Below are positions 34,856 to 43,851 of a stretch of DNA of 64,000 nt, piece after piece. The position numbers were made by a program, and so were the translations under genes. The stretch is from assembly GCF_000755145.1 (NCBI RefSeq), contig NZ_CP009228.1, forward strand, positions 310,001 to 374,000, in the 5' to 3' direction. The stretch comes from Treponema putidum (GTDB lineage: Bacteria; Spirochaetota; Spirochaetia; Treponematales; Treponemataceae). The notes under the pieces were generated by a model. It did not search any database. It worked only from the letters and a program-made list of their open reading frames with translations, and had not been told where the DNA came from. Each line of letters opens with the position of its first letter. The stretch's first letter is position 1.

Positions 34856-36856
34856 ATGGCAAAATGGCTGACCCTTACCTTTAATCTTCCCCTTTATCAA
34901 AACTTTACCTACAAAAACATAGAAGAAGACGGCGGAAGCCTTGTGGGAAAAAGAGCTTCGGTTCAGCTCGGCTCAAGAAATTTGATAGGCTTCATAATAG
35001 AAGAATCCGATGCGTTTCCTAAAGACAGCCCTGTGGGCGAAGATAAAATAAAGCCGATTAAGCGGGTGGTCGACAAGGAAACAATTTTCGGGCAGGCACA
35101 AATAGAACTTGCCTCTTGGATTTCGCACTTTTATATTTGCAGCTTCGGCGAAGCTCTTTCCGCAATTCTTCCTTCGGGAAAAAGAGAAGTTTCTTTTGAA
35201 AACTTAAAATGGGGAGCCGAATTTGAAGATAAGAATTTTTCTCTTTCCGACGAACAAAAAGATGCCGTCGAAAAAATCGTAAGCTCAAACAAAAAAGAAT
35301 TCTTTTATTTATACGGCTTAACCGGTTCAGGGAAGACGGAAGTTTTTTTAAAGGCCGCCGAAAAGATAATTGCTCAAGGCAAGGCCGTCATCTACCTTGT
35401 TCCCGAAATAGGGCTTACCCATCAGGTTATAAGTGCGGCAGTGAAACGCTTCGGCTCTCAGGCTGCCGTTTTGCACTCGGGCCTTACGGGAAGCGAAAGG
35501 CTCAACCAATGGATGAGGATAAGGCGGGGAGAAGCCCTTATGATTGTCGGGGCGAGGAGTGCCGTCTTTGCTCCTGCCGAAAACATAGGCCTTATCATAA
35601 TCGATGAAGAACATGATGCTTCCTATAAGTCGGGCTCCGTGCCCCGCTACCACGCCCGCCAAACTGCGATGTACTTGGCCGTCAAGCATAATTGCCCCGT
35701 GGTAATGGGCTCTGCAACTCCATCGCTTGAAGCGTGGAATATGATTCAAAACAAAAAAATCAAACTCCTTTCTCTTTCAAAAAGACTTGCGGGCGGAAGC
35801 CTCCCTCAAATCGAAATAGAAAATATTTCCGGCTTAAAGGGTGCACTGAGCGACAGGCTCATAAGCGAAATACGCAAAACCAAAAATGAAGGAAAACAAA
35901 CAATTCTTTTTTTGAACAGGCGGGGCTTTTCCCATATTTTTCGATGCCGTTCTTGCGGCTATGAGATGCTTTGCAAAAACTGTTCCGTGCCTATGACCTT
36001 TCATAAAAGTGAAAATGTAATGAAGTGCCACTATTGCGGAATGCAGGCAAGGCCGCCTTCTCTTTGCCCCGAATGTAATTCCCTCGATATAGGCTATGCC
36101 GGTGTAGGTACGGAATTTATAGAAGAAGAAGTTTCCCGCTCCTTCCCCGACTGTACCGTTGCGAGGGTGGACACCGACACCGTTTCCAAAAAGAATAGTC
36201 TTGAAAACCGCTTAAAAGATTTTAAGGAGGGGAAAATAGATATCCTACTCGGAACGCAGATGATAGCAAAGGGCTTGAATTTTCCTAAAGTAAGGCTGGT
36301 CGGAATTATCCTTGCAGACACGGGGCTTCAAATGCCCGACTTTAGAGCTGCCGAAAGGAGTTTTGCTCTTATTACTCAGGCAGCCGGAAGGGCGGGACGG
36401 TTCAGCGAGGACGGGCTTGTAATTATTCAAACCCTAAAGCCTAACCATCCTTCGATTGTTTGTGCAAAAAATCACGAGTACGAAAAGTTTTATGAGTATG
36501 AACTCGGGCAAAGAAAGCTCTTGGATTTTCCGCCCTTTAAGCGTCTGATTCGTTTGGTCTTTAGAAGCAAGGACTTAAAAAAAGCCGAGCTTGCTGCGGA
36601 AGGTGCAGTAAACATTCTAAAATATATTCTGTCTTCCCAAAAAAATTCCGATATTTCTCCTCAAGACGAAACCGAAATAATGGGACCTTCGGAATGTGTT
36701 CTATCGATGATAGCCGGAAATCACCGCCAACAGATTTTGCTCCGCTCTTCAAATTTCCCTCTAATCCAAAATGCCGCCTCCCGTTTTGTAAAAGAATATA
36801 AACCGATGACAGGCATCTACATTGAAGTCGATACCGATCCGGTCAATCTTATGTAA
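34856..36856 (+). CDS. priA: Primosomal replication helicase PriA
   Basis: A 666-residue superfamily 2 helicase that reloads DnaB at stalled forks. An N-terminal 3'-end-binding domain (1-~110) is followed by Walker A GLTGSGKTEVFLKAA and the DEEH box (IIIDEEHDASYK). The zinc cluster is intact, with CRSCGYEMLCKNC then CHYCGMQARPPSLCPEC, eight cysteines. Motif VI is QAAGRAGR. It is 14 bases after the glycosylase gene, so SPFH-udg-priA likely form one transcript. Slightly shorter than E. coli PriA, as usual outside the gamma-proteobacteria. Confidence 0.95.
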   Translation: MAKWLTLTFNLPLYQNFTYKNIEEDGGSLVGKRASVQLGSRNLIGFIIEESDAFPKDSPVGEDKIKPIKRVVDKETIFGQAQIELASWISHFYICSFGEALSAILPSGKREVSFENLKWGAEFEDKNFSLSDEQKDAVEKIVSSNKKEFFYLYGLTGSGKTEVFLKAAEKIIAQGKAVIYLVPEIGLTHQVISAAVKRFGSQAAVLHSGLTGSERLNQWMRIRRGEALMIVGARSAVFAPAENIGLIIIDEEHDASYKSGSVPRYHARQTAMYLAVKHNCPVVMGSATPSLEAWNMIQNKKIKLLSLSKRLAGGSLPQIEIENISGLKGALSDRLISEIRKTKNEGKQTILFLNRRGFSHIFRCRSCGYEMLCKNCSVPMTFHKSENVMKCHYCGMQARPPSLCPECNSLDIGYAGVGTEFIEEEVSRSFPDCTVARVDTDTVSKKNSLENRLKDFKEGKIDILLGTQMIAKGLNFPKVRLVGIILADTGLQMPDFRAAERSFALITQAAGRAGRFSEDGLVIIQTLKPNHPSIVCAKNHEYEKFYEYELGQRKLLDFPPFKRLIRLVFRSKDLKKAELAAEGAVNILKYILSSQKNSDISPQDETEIMGPSECVLSMIAGNHRQQILLRSSNFPLIQNAASRFVKEYKPMTGIYIEVDTDPVNLM

Positions 36857-36902
36857 GATGTTTTATAATCAATGCATCCTCTGTTACCCCTCCTCCCTCC
36901 GC

Positions 36903-36931
36903 TTGAAACAAAATAGAAAAAAAGATATAAT
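36903..36931 (+). promoter_or_regulatory. Promoter of ribF-rpsO, short leader
   Basis: TTGAAA, 17-bp spacer, TATAAT. The -10 box ends 13 bases before the ribF ATG; no Shine-Dalgarno is seen. Confidence 0.85.
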
Positions 36932-36944
36932 CGGTTCTGTAATA

Positions 36945-37811
36945 ATGGATGATTTTAAGATAATTTCGTGGGATGCTCTTGTTGAAACTGCTCAACCTGT
37001 TGCAGCAGGTTCATATTTTTTCCCCGATGGAAAAGAAACAGCAATTAGTGTGGGAGGCTTTGACGGCCCCCATAAAGGCCATGATAAGCTTTTAAGACAG
37101 GTTTTAAACTATGCAGCCGAAAATGCCCTTGTTCCGGGGCTTGTAACTTTTTTCCGCTCTCCGGCAGCAGTAAAAAATAAGGCTTATTCGGGAGATGTTT
37201 CATCTCTCAGGCTAAGATTAAAAAAGTTTCAGGAATTAGGTTTTCATTTCATTGTACTTATTGACTTTTCCGCAAGTTTTGCTAAAATAGAGGGAACTGC
37301 GTTCTTTGATATTCTTATAAAGACTATCCGTATGAAGTATTTGGCTGTAGGCAGCGATTTTTTCTGCGGATATCGCCGAGGATTGGGGGCGGCTGATTTA
37401 AAAAAAATAGCCCCTCAGAAAGGCTTTTGCTTTGATTCCATTGATCCCGTAAACATAAGCGGCTCCCTTAAGGTAAGCTCAAGTGCTATAAGAGAAGCTG
37501 TAAGTTTAGGGGATTTTTCCCTTGCAAAAGAGCTTTTGGGTTATCCTTTTTTATTTGATTTCGTAAGTTTGCCGTGGGAGGTAAAGGACAAAAACAGTAT
37601 TTTTGCTCCTAGGGCATATATAACGCAGATTCTTCCGCAAAGCGGAAAATATAGGGTCTTGGTTCAAAAAACAAACAGACAAGAACAAGAAGCTCATTGC
37701 CTTATAAATGATGACGGGCTGCTCTTGTGTTTTCCTGAAAAGGATTTAAAAGGTTTTGACCTAAAAGACCTTAATAACTTTGACACTATAGAATTTATTT
37801 GTAAGGAGTAA
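36945..37811 (+). CDS. ribF: FAD synthetase-type nucleotidyltransferase (RibF N-terminal domain)
   Basis: A 288-residue protein. The adenylyltransferase domain has VGGFDGPHKGHDKLL near 30, the HxGH-type nucleotide-binding motif, and ends SSSAIREAVSLGDFSLAKEL, the family signature ISS(T/S)xIR. This half makes FAD from FMN and ATP. The usual C-terminal riboflavin-kinase domain, with its GR.LGFPTAN motif, is not recognisable; instead ~80 unrelated residues follow. It may be monofunctional, or its kinase part may be strongly diverged. The ATG at 36945 is used since a good promoter lies directly before it. rpsO follows by 3 bases. Confidence 0.85.
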   Translation: MDDFKIISWDALVETAQPVAAGSYFFPDGKETAISVGGFDGPHKGHDKLLRQVLNYAAENALVPGLVTFFRSPAAVKNKAYSGDVSSLRLRLKKFQELGFHFIVLIDFSASFAKIEGTAFFDILIKTIRMKYLAVGSDFFCGYRRGLGAADLKKIAPQKGFCFDSIDPVNISGSLKVSSSAIREAVSLGDFSLAKELLGYPFLFDFVSLPWEVKDKNSIFAPRAYITQILPQSGKYRVLVQKTNRQEQEAHCLINDDGLLLCFPEKDLKGFDLKDLNNFDTIEFICKE

Positions 37812-37814
37812 GTA

Positions 37815-38084
37815 ATGGCAGTTACTAAAGAACAAAAAGCATCGATTGTAAAGAAATTCGGTGCAAGCGAAAAGGACACAGGCGATGTAAAGGTGCAAAT
37901 TGCCTTATTGACCGAAAAAATTAACCAGTTGACAAATCACTGCAAAGATCATCCTAAAGATGCAGGCAGCCGAAGAGGTTTAATCAGCATGGTAGGTCAT
38001 AGGCGCAGTTTGCTTAAATATTACCGCCGAACGGACATTGAAGGTTATAGAACTATTCTTAAAGAACTTAACCTTAGAAAGTAG
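37815..38084 (+). CDS. rpsO: 30S ribosomal protein S15
   Basis: An 89-residue protein of exact family size. It has [20 protein letters not shown], then [19 protein letters not shown], the 16S rRNA-binding region, and ends [14 protein letters not shown] precedes the ATG. rpsO next to pnp is a very widespread arrangement; a hairpin lies between the two. Confidence 0.97.
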   Translation: MAVTKEQKASIVKKFGASEKDTGDVKVQIALLTEKINQLTNHCKDHPKDAGSRRGLISMVGHRRSLLKYYRRTDIEGYRTILKELNLRK

Positions 38085-38087
38085 TTT

Positions 38088-38140
38088 GATAAGGTGCAAG
38101 GACGGAAGACTTGAATTCTTGTCTTTGTACCTTTATCTTT
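38088..38140 (+). terminator. Hairpin between rpsO and pnp
   Basis: GATAAGGTGCAAGGAC pairs imperfectly with GTCTTTGTACCTTTATC, followed by TTTATTTATT. It may end rpsO transcripts partially or be a processing site, as at rpsO-pnp junctions elsewhere. Confidence 0.75.
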
Positions 38141-38195
38141 ATTTATTGAATTTTAAAATTGGTGTAATTTTAAAGAAATTTTCAAAGAGAAGAAG

Positions 38196-40292
38196 ATGAG
38201 AAAAAGAGTAACTTATAAAATCGGCGAACATGATTTAATTTTAGAAACCGGTCATTTGGCAAAACAGGCCAACGGTTCTATTTATGCGGAATATGCCGGT
38301 TCCGCAATTTTAGCTACAATCTGTGCCTCGGGACAGGCTCAGGAAGGTTTAGACTATGTCCCCCTAACGGTTGATTATAACGAAAAATATTATGCAGCCG
38401 GAAAAATTCCCGGAGGCTTTATAAAAAGGGAGGGAAGACCCAAGGATAAGGAAATCCTTGTTTCCCGCCTTATAGACAGGCCTATGCGCCCCTTGTTTAA
38501 CAAAGAATTCGGACGTGAAATTCAGCTTGTTCCTACCTGCATTTCAACGGATATGATAAATCCGCCCGACATCCTTGCAGTTATCGCAAGCTCTGCAGCC
38601 GTTCATATTTCGGATATTCCCTTTGATGGCCCCGTTGCAGCTGCCCGTGTTGCCTATAAAAACGGCGAATACATTATAAACCCGACATTTGACCAAATCG
38701 AAACGGCCGATATGGAAATTGTAGTTGCCGGAACAAAAGAGGGCATTACGATGGTCGAGGGCGGCGCTAACGAAGTTTCCGAAGAGGTCATGCTTACGGC
38801 CTTGGAAAAAGCTCATGAAATGATCAAGGCTCTTTGCAAGATACAGGAAGACTTGCGCGAACTTGCCGGAAAAGAAAAACTTCCCCTCGTTCCCCTTGAA
38901 GCCGAGCTTGAAAATAAACAGGCAATTTATGATGAAGCCTTCCCCCGTTTAAGCAAAACCCTCTATCTTTCAACAAAGATGGAAAGGCGCGACGAATCCG
39001 ATAAGGTAAAAAAAGAATTGGCCGAAAAATATACCGAACAGCTTGAAGATGAAATTCAGCTTAAACTTTTTAATGCCCTCTTTGAAGAGATGGAGTATAA
39101 TATTTTAAGGACCAATATCTTGGACAAGGGCCTACGTGTTGACGGAAGAGGCACTAAGGACATTCGTCCCATAACCTGCGAAATCGGAGTCCTTCCCCGT
39201 CCCCACGGTTCGGCTGTCTTTACACGGGGCGAAACTCAGTCCTTGGGTGTCGTAACGATAGGAACAGTCTTTGACGAACAAATATATGATGACATCGAGG
39301 GCGACAGAAGAGAAAACTTTATCCTTCACTATAACTTTCCGCCATTCTCGGTAGGAGAGGTCGGAAGGCTCGGAACCGGTCGAAGGGAAATCGGGCACGG
39401 AAACCTTGCTCACCGCTCCCTTTATCCGATGGTTCCTAAGAGGGAAAAATTCCCCTATACGGTCCGTGTCGTTTCAGAGGTCTTGGAATCAAACGGTTCT
39501 TCTTCGATGGCTACAGTATGTTCCGGAACCCTTTCCATGCTTCATGCAGGCGTTCCTATGAAAAAGCCGGTTGCCGGTATTGCCATGGGACTTATCACCG
39601 AAGGAAATGACCGTTATGCTATTCTTTCAGATATTCTGGGAGAAGAAGATCACTTAGGCGATATGGACTTTAAGGTTGCAGGAACTGCCGACGGTATTAC
39701 CGGTTTTCAGATGGACATAAAGATTGCAGGCGTTTCTCCTGAAATTATGAAAAATGCTCTTGCACAGGCTAAAGAAGGAAGAATGCACATCCTAGGCATA
39801 ATGAATCAGTGTATTTCTTCTCCCAATGCAGAACTTTCCAAATATGCGCCAAGGGTTGAGATGATGAGTATACCCGAAGACAAGATAGGCGCCCTAATCG
39901 GCCCCGGCGGAAAGAATGTAAAAGCTATTTCCGACAAATATAATGTAACAATCAATACCGAAAATGACGGTACCGTAACCATTTACGGCAAGGACGGAAC
40001 TTCGGATATTAAAGGTGCAAAACTCATCGTTAAAGGAATTACAAGTGATCCCGAAGTAGGAATGATTTATGACGGAACGGTAAAAAAGATTATGGACTTC
40101 GGTGCCTTCGTCGAAATCCTTCCCGGAAAAGAAGGCCTTTGTCATATCTCAAAACTTTCACGCTCCAGAGTCGAAAAGGTTTCGGATGTGCTTAAAGAAG
40201 GACAGGAAATACCTGTAAAGCTTTTAGAAATTGATAAACTCGGAAGGCTAAACCTTTCTTATATAGATGCTCTTGAAGAGCGTTCCAAATAA
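38196..40292 (+). CDS. pnp: Polyribonucleotide nucleotidyltransferase (PNPase)
   Basis: A 698-residue phosphorolytic 3'-5' exoribonuclease, two RNase PH-like domains in tandem. The first ends ahead of the helical linker at ~210-300. The second has RPITCEIGVLPRPHGSAVFTRGETQ, FPPFSVGEVGRLGTGRREIG and VSPEIMKNALAQAKEGRMHIL. Then come the KH domain (KIGALIGPGGKNVKAI) and S1 domain (VGMIYDGTVKKIMDFGAFVE). It works in mRNA decay and RNA quality control. Length matches the family. Confidence 0.97.
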   Translation: MRKRVTYKIGEHDLILETGHLAKQANGSIYAEYAGSAILATICASGQAQEGLDYVPLTVDYNEKYYAAGKIPGGFIKREGRPKDKEILVSRLIDRPMRPLFNKEFGREIQLVPTCISTDMINPPDILAVIASSAAVHISDIPFDGPVAAARVAYKNGEYIINPTFDQIETADMEIVVAGTKEGITMVEGGANEVSEEVMLTALEKAHEMIKALCKIQEDLRELAGKEKLPLVPLEAELENKQAIYDEAFPRLSKTLYLSTKMERRDESDKVKKELAEKYTEQLEDEIQLKLFNALFEEMEYNILRTNILDKGLRVDGRGTKDIRPITCEIGVLPRPHGSAVFTRGETQSLGVVTIGTVFDEQIYDDIEGDRRENFILHYNFPPFSVGEVGRLGTGRREIGHGNLAHRSLYPMVPKREKFPYTVRVVSEVLESNGSSSMATVCSGTLSMLHAGVPMKKPVAGIAMGLITEGNDRYAILSDILGEEDHLGDMDFKVAGTADGITGFQMDIKIAGVSPEIMKNALAQAKEGRMHILGIMNQCISSPNAELSKYAPRVEMMSIPEDKIGALIGPGGKNVKAISDKYNVTINTENDGTVTIYGKDGTSDIKGAKLIVKGITSDPEVGMIYDGTVKKIMDFGAFVEILPGKEGLCHISKLSRSRVEKVSDVLKEGQEIPVKLLEIDKLGRLNLSYIDALEERSK

Positions 40293-40293
40293 A

Positions 40294-40335
40294 AAAAGCA
40301 TTGAGCCGATTGCTCGGCCCATGCTTTTAAATTTT
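40294..40335 (+). terminator. Terminator after pnp
   Basis: AAAAGCAT/ATGCTTTT outer stem with an inner GAGC/GCTC stem, followed by AAATTTT. Partial read-through into dut is possible. Confidence 0.75.
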
Positions 40336-40362
40336 GCGCATGGTGATTTTAGGAGATTGTAA

Positions 40363-40797
40363 ATGGAAGTTTTTACAAAGTTAAAAGAAGGTGCCGTTTT
40401 ACCGGAATACAAAACAAGCGGTTCGGCCGGAGCCGATTTGCGGGCACTTATCGAAAAACCCATTATCTTAAAACCCATGCAAAGATGTTTAATTCCTACG
40501 GGACTCTCGGCTGAGCTGCCTAAAGGAATTGAGCTTCAAGTGCGCCCCCGTTCGGGACTTGCCCTAAAACACGGTATTACCGTCTTAAACACTCCCGGCA
40601 CCGTAGATTCGGACTATCGCGGAGAGCTCGCAGTTCTTTTAATAAATCTCGGAAATGAAGATTTTAAAATCGAAAACGGAGACCGCATTGCCCAAGCCGT
40701 TATTGCCCAAGCTATTCAGGCTGATTTTGTTCAAAAAGATGAATTATCCAATACCGAACGCGGAGCAGGGGGCTACGGTTCTACTGGAATAGAATGA
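40363..40797 (+). CDS. dut: dUTP diphosphatase
   Basis: A 144-residue trimeric dUTPase hydrolysing dUTP to dUMP. The five motifs are visible: [10 protein letters not shown] (1), [13 protein letters not shown] (2), [13 protein letters not shown] (3), [11 protein letters not shown] (4) and [10 protein letters not shown] (5, the flexible C-terminal lid). Together with the uracil-DNA glycosylase upstream it helps keep uracil out of DNA. AGGAG precedes the ATG. Confidence 0.96.
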   Translation: MEVFTKLKEGAVLPEYKTSGSAGADLRALIEKPIILKPMQRCLIPTGLSAELPKGIELQVRPRSGLALKHGITVLNTPGTVDSDYRGELAVLLINLGNEDFKIENGDRIAQAVIAQAIQADFVQKDELSNTERGAGGYGSTGIE

Positions 40798-40815
40798 TTA
40801 AAAAGAGTATAACTT

Positions 40816-41949
40816 ATGAGGTGCCCATCATTTAATCATAAGACAATATTTGTATATGTTTTTAGAGAGCTTCTTTTATATTTCATCGTAGCTTTTTTAT
40901 TTTTATTTTTTATCTTTTTTGTAAATCAAATCCTTTTGATGGCTGAGGAGATTCTATCAAAAAAAGCCCCCATTAAAGATGTCCTAATGCTTTTATTCTA
41001 TTCCCTGCCCTTTGTTATTGCAACAACAGCACCTTATTCGGCTTTAATAGGAACATTGATGTGCTTAGGCCGCTTTTCGGCAGACTATGAATTTATTTCG
41101 ATTAATGCGCTAGGCATTTCTACTTCTTTTATTTTGATTCCTGTTTTTTCTCTCGGAGTTTTAGTTTCGGTAGGTTCGTTTATAACAAACGATATTTTGA
41201 TTCCTCAAGGTACTATAAAATTTAACGAAGTGCTTTACAATATTGCATCTTCAACTCCTGCTCTTGAACTTGAATCTTATTCTGTAAAACGTAATGAAAA
41301 TTCAATAGTTATTTCCGGCCTGATAAAAGATAATTCCATACATGATCTTTTAATAATCGATTCAAGCCAAAGAGGAACAAAGAGATTCCTGTCCTCATCT
41401 CAAACCGATGTAAAAAAATCCAATGATAGGTCGATTATTATGCAGCTTCAAATGCTTAACCCGCGCCTTATCAATTTAGACCTAAACAATAAGTCACAAT
41501 TTGATGTTGTTTATGGAGAAAGTATAACCTATAATGTGCTTGCAAAAGATGTCGCCCCTAAATTTATTTCAAGCTCAGGCCCCGATAAAATGACTTCATA
41601 TGACCTAATAAAAGATATAAGGCAAAAAAAAGAAGCAGGGGATACCAGCCCCCGCCTTTTAAATATTTATGTTATGGAACTGCACCGTAAATTTTCCGTT
41701 CCATTTGGAGCCTTCTTTTTTGTCTTGCTGGCTTTTGCAATAAGCCGCTCCGGAAAAACCTATGATCAAAGTACAGGCTTAATAGTAGGCCTTTTAATTT
41801 CAGTTGCTTATTGGGCATTTTTGATAGGCGGTCAAATGCTCTGCCTTGAATCAGGTCTAAGTATAAACGGTGCCCTTGTAATGTGGCTTCCGAATGTTTT
41901 GTTGGTTATTTGTACTGCGTTTTTGACAATAAAGAGGACTTTCAAGTGA
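40816..41949 (+). CDS. lptF: LptF/LptG-family permease (YjgP/YjgQ), first copy
   Basis: A 377-residue membrane protein of the LPS-transport permease family. It has three N-terminal helices (from FRELLLYFIVAFLFLFFIFF), a ~150-residue periplasmic beta-jellyroll-like domain, then three C-terminal helices beginning FGAFFFVLLAFAIS. With LptG and the LptB ATPase it lifts LPS or lipooligosaccharide from the inner membrane. Its stop overlaps the lptG start (GTGA), a sign of coupling. The order dut-lptF-lptG suggests one operon. lptB and the bridge genes are not in the window. Confidence 0.85.
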   Translation: MRCPSFNHKTIFVYVFRELLLYFIVAFLFLFFIFFVNQILLMAEEILSKKAPIKDVLMLLFYSLPFVIATTAPYSALIGTLMCLGRFSADYEFISINALGISTSFILIPVFSLGVLVSVGSFITNDILIPQGTIKFNEVLYNIASSTPALELESYSVKRNENSIVISGLIKDNSIHDLLIIDSSQRGTKRFLSSSQTDVKKSNDRSIIMQLQMLNPRLINLDLNNKSQFDVVYGESITYNVLAKDVAPKFISSSGPDKMTSYDLIKDIRQKKEAGDTSPRLLNIYVMELHRKFSVPFGAFFFVLLAFAISRSGKTYDQSTGLIVGLLISVAYWAFLIGGQMLCLESGLSINGALVMWLPNVLLVICTAFLTIKRTFK

Positions 41950-43019
41950 AATTAATTCAAAGATACTTGCTTAAACTTTTTCTGCCTACATTTATTGTTG
42001 CAATGCTTTTTTTTATTCTTCTTTTAGAGTTGGGAGATTTATTTGCCAACATAGTTGCCTATCTTCAAAACGGAGCCGGATTTAAGGATATTATAAAAGT
42101 TATGTGGCTATATATTCCAAAATGTATTTCATATTCACTGCCTCTTGCAATTCTTTTTGCAGGTTCTTACACTATGGGGAATTTATATGCCCGCAATGAA
42201 CTTACATCAATATTTTCGGCCGGAATATCTTTAGGCCGTTTTACCCTGCCCCTTTTAGTTTTGGGCATTTTATTTTCGTTAGGAATGATTTTTTTTGAAG
42301 ACAATGTTGTCATAAAATATTTTTATGAAAAAACAAAACTCTCAAAGGAGCTTTTAAAAAAAGAAGAAAGTTTAGATACGCAAGATTTGGTAATTTTATC
42401 TGAACTTGGAAAAATTGTTTACACGGCAGATTATTTTAACGCAGAAAATAAAACTCTTTCAAATGCATACATAATAGTCCGTGATGAGAATGGAAATTTA
42501 TCACTGATTATTAAAAGCGTCTATATGGTTTGGGATAAAGACCGCTGGACAGCTGATGATGCTGAAGTTTACAAGTTTAATGAAAAAAATATTGTAAACT
42601 GTTCGAACCTTATTCCCGATGACCTCGTCCTTTCCGAATCGCCTTCTAATTTTCAAAAAAATTTAAGCTCGGTTGATGAGATGAGAATTTCGGATGCCAA
42701 AGAATTTATTATAAATCTTAAAAAAAACGGCCTTCCATATTATGAAGCGCTTTCAAAATATCACAGGCGCTTTTCATTTCCGTTTACTATTTTTATAGTT
42801 TTGTTTTTTTCTATTTCCTTAGGCGGTAAATTTAAAAAAAATATATTACTCATGAGTATCTTGGTCAGCGTAGGAATAGCATCTCTTTTTTATGTTACCG
42901 AAATGGTTACAATGTTGAGCGCCAAATGGGAATACATCTCGCCCCTTGCGGGAGCATGGACACCTATTTTTATCTTCTCAATTTTAAGTATTTATTTACT
43001 AAAAAAATCTAGGACTTAG
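41946..43019 (+). CDS. lptG: LptF/LptG-family permease, second copy
   Basis: A 357-residue partner of the upstream gene with the same plan: three helices starting KLIQRYLLKLFLPTFIVAML, a periplasmic domain, and three helices near the end (FPFTIFIVLFFSISLGGKF). The GTG at 41946, overlapping the lptF stop by 4 bases, is chosen over an ATG at 41883 inside lptF, because the family's N-terminus aligns there. The 3' end overlaps rluA by 11 bases. Which of the pair is F or G is assigned by order only. Confidence 0.83.
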   Translation: MKLIQRYLLKLFLPTFIVAMLFFILLLELGDLFANIVAYLQNGAGFKDIIKVMWLYIPKCISYSLPLAILFAGSYTMGNLYARNELTSIFSAGISLGRFTLPLLVLGILFSLGMIFFEDNVVIKYFYEKTKLSKELLKKEESLDTQDLVILSELGKIVYTADYFNAENKTLSNAYIIVRDENGNLSLIIKSVYMVWDKDRWTADDAEVYKFNEKNIVNCSNLIPDDLVLSESPSNFQKNLSSVDEMRISDAKEFIINLKKNGLPYYEALSKYHRRFSFPFTIFIVLFFSISLGGKFKKNILLMSILVSVGIASLFYVTEMVTMLSAKWEYISPLAGAWTPIFIFSILSIYLLKKSRT

Positions 43020-43716
43020 AGCTTGCCTCCAAGCAGGCTTCGATGCAGGCTGACCATAGGGGATCGGGAGACGGAGGAAGGGCCGAAACTTCTATTTGCT
43101 TTTTTGTTTGAGGATGACAGAATTTTAGGGAGTAGGCGTGAAGCCTTATTCCGCCCGATTTTTCCGTGCGTTCAAAACCGTATTTTATGTCTCCCTTTAT
43201 GGGAATCCCCAAATGGGCAAGCTGAATACGAATTTGATGGGTGCGGCCTGTTTCGGGAAAGATGCGTAAAAAATTATAGTTATCGCCAAGTCCTGCAAGT
43301 TCCCAATAAAGAGAGGCTTTTTTTCCTCTTTGCTTTGATTCCGTTACAAAGCCCTTTTGTATTTTTGTATTAAACTCAAGATAGTTTTCACAAAATTCTT
43401 TTTTATAAAGAACGGGAGCGGTACGGCTTATTCCTGAATCGGCTGCCGGCCTTAATTCTTCTTTTTTTTTACAGATTGCCCAATATTCTTTTTTTACCTT
43501 TTTTTCTTTAAAAAGATTATTTAGCTTTGTGTGCATTGAAGTAGAAAAAGCTATAAGAACTAAGCCGCTGACAGGTCTATCCAATCGGTTTACTGCCTCG
43601 GCATATTTTTTTTCGCTAAAGGTCTTTTTAAAGAAGACTTGAGAATTGTCCCCGCAGTTTTTTAAAACCACCGCAAAAAAATTGTCCTCAAATAAAATTC
43701 TCACTTCATTATGCAC
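43009..43716 (-). CDS. RluA-family pseudouridine synthase
   Basis: A 235-residue enzyme converting specific uridines in rRNA or tRNA to pseudouridine. The catalytic aspartate is in NRLDRPVSGLVLIAF, and GRTHQIRIQLAHLGIPIKGD is the second family motif. No S4 domain is present, so it is a short RluA/TruC-type enzyme; the target is not predictable. It starts at GTG (43716) with GAGG 7 bases upstream. Its promoter shares its -35 box with the divergent kbl promoter. Confidence 0.88.
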   Translation of the reverse strand: MHNEVRILFEDNFFAVVLKNCGDNSQVFFKKTFSEKKYAEAVNRLDRPVSGLVLIAFSTSMHTKLNNLFKEKKVKKEYWAICKKKEELRPAADSGISRTAPVLYKKEFCENYLEFNTKIQKGFVTESKQRGKKASLYWELAGLGDNYNFLRIFPETGRTHQIRIQLAHLGIPIKGDIKYGFERTEKSGGIRLHAYSLKFCHPQTKKQIEVSALPPSPDPLWSACIEACLEASSKS

Positions 43717-43741
43717 TTTAAAACCTCAAACTTTGCGGGCG

Positions 43742-43792
43742 ATTATACAATAATTCACAGCTCTTGACAATATCGTTAAAAAAATAAATAAT
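43742..43792. promoter_or_regulatory. Divergent rluA / kbl promoters sharing one -35 box
   Basis: Plus strand: TTGACA (43764-43769), 17-bp spacer, AATAAT (43787-43792). Minus strand: TTGTCA (43770-43765), 17-bp spacer, TATAAT (43747-43742). Five of the six -35 bases are common to both promoters. Confidence 0.85.
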
Positions 43793-43851
43793 ATCTTCAT
43801 CTTAAAGTCCGTTTATCTTTAAGAATTTTAAATATTTTTTAGGGGGAACCT

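Noticed and set aside
41883-41945. ATG start for the second Lpt permease inside lptF
   Set aside because: The family N-terminus aligns at the GTG at 41946, which overlaps the lptF stop by four bases.
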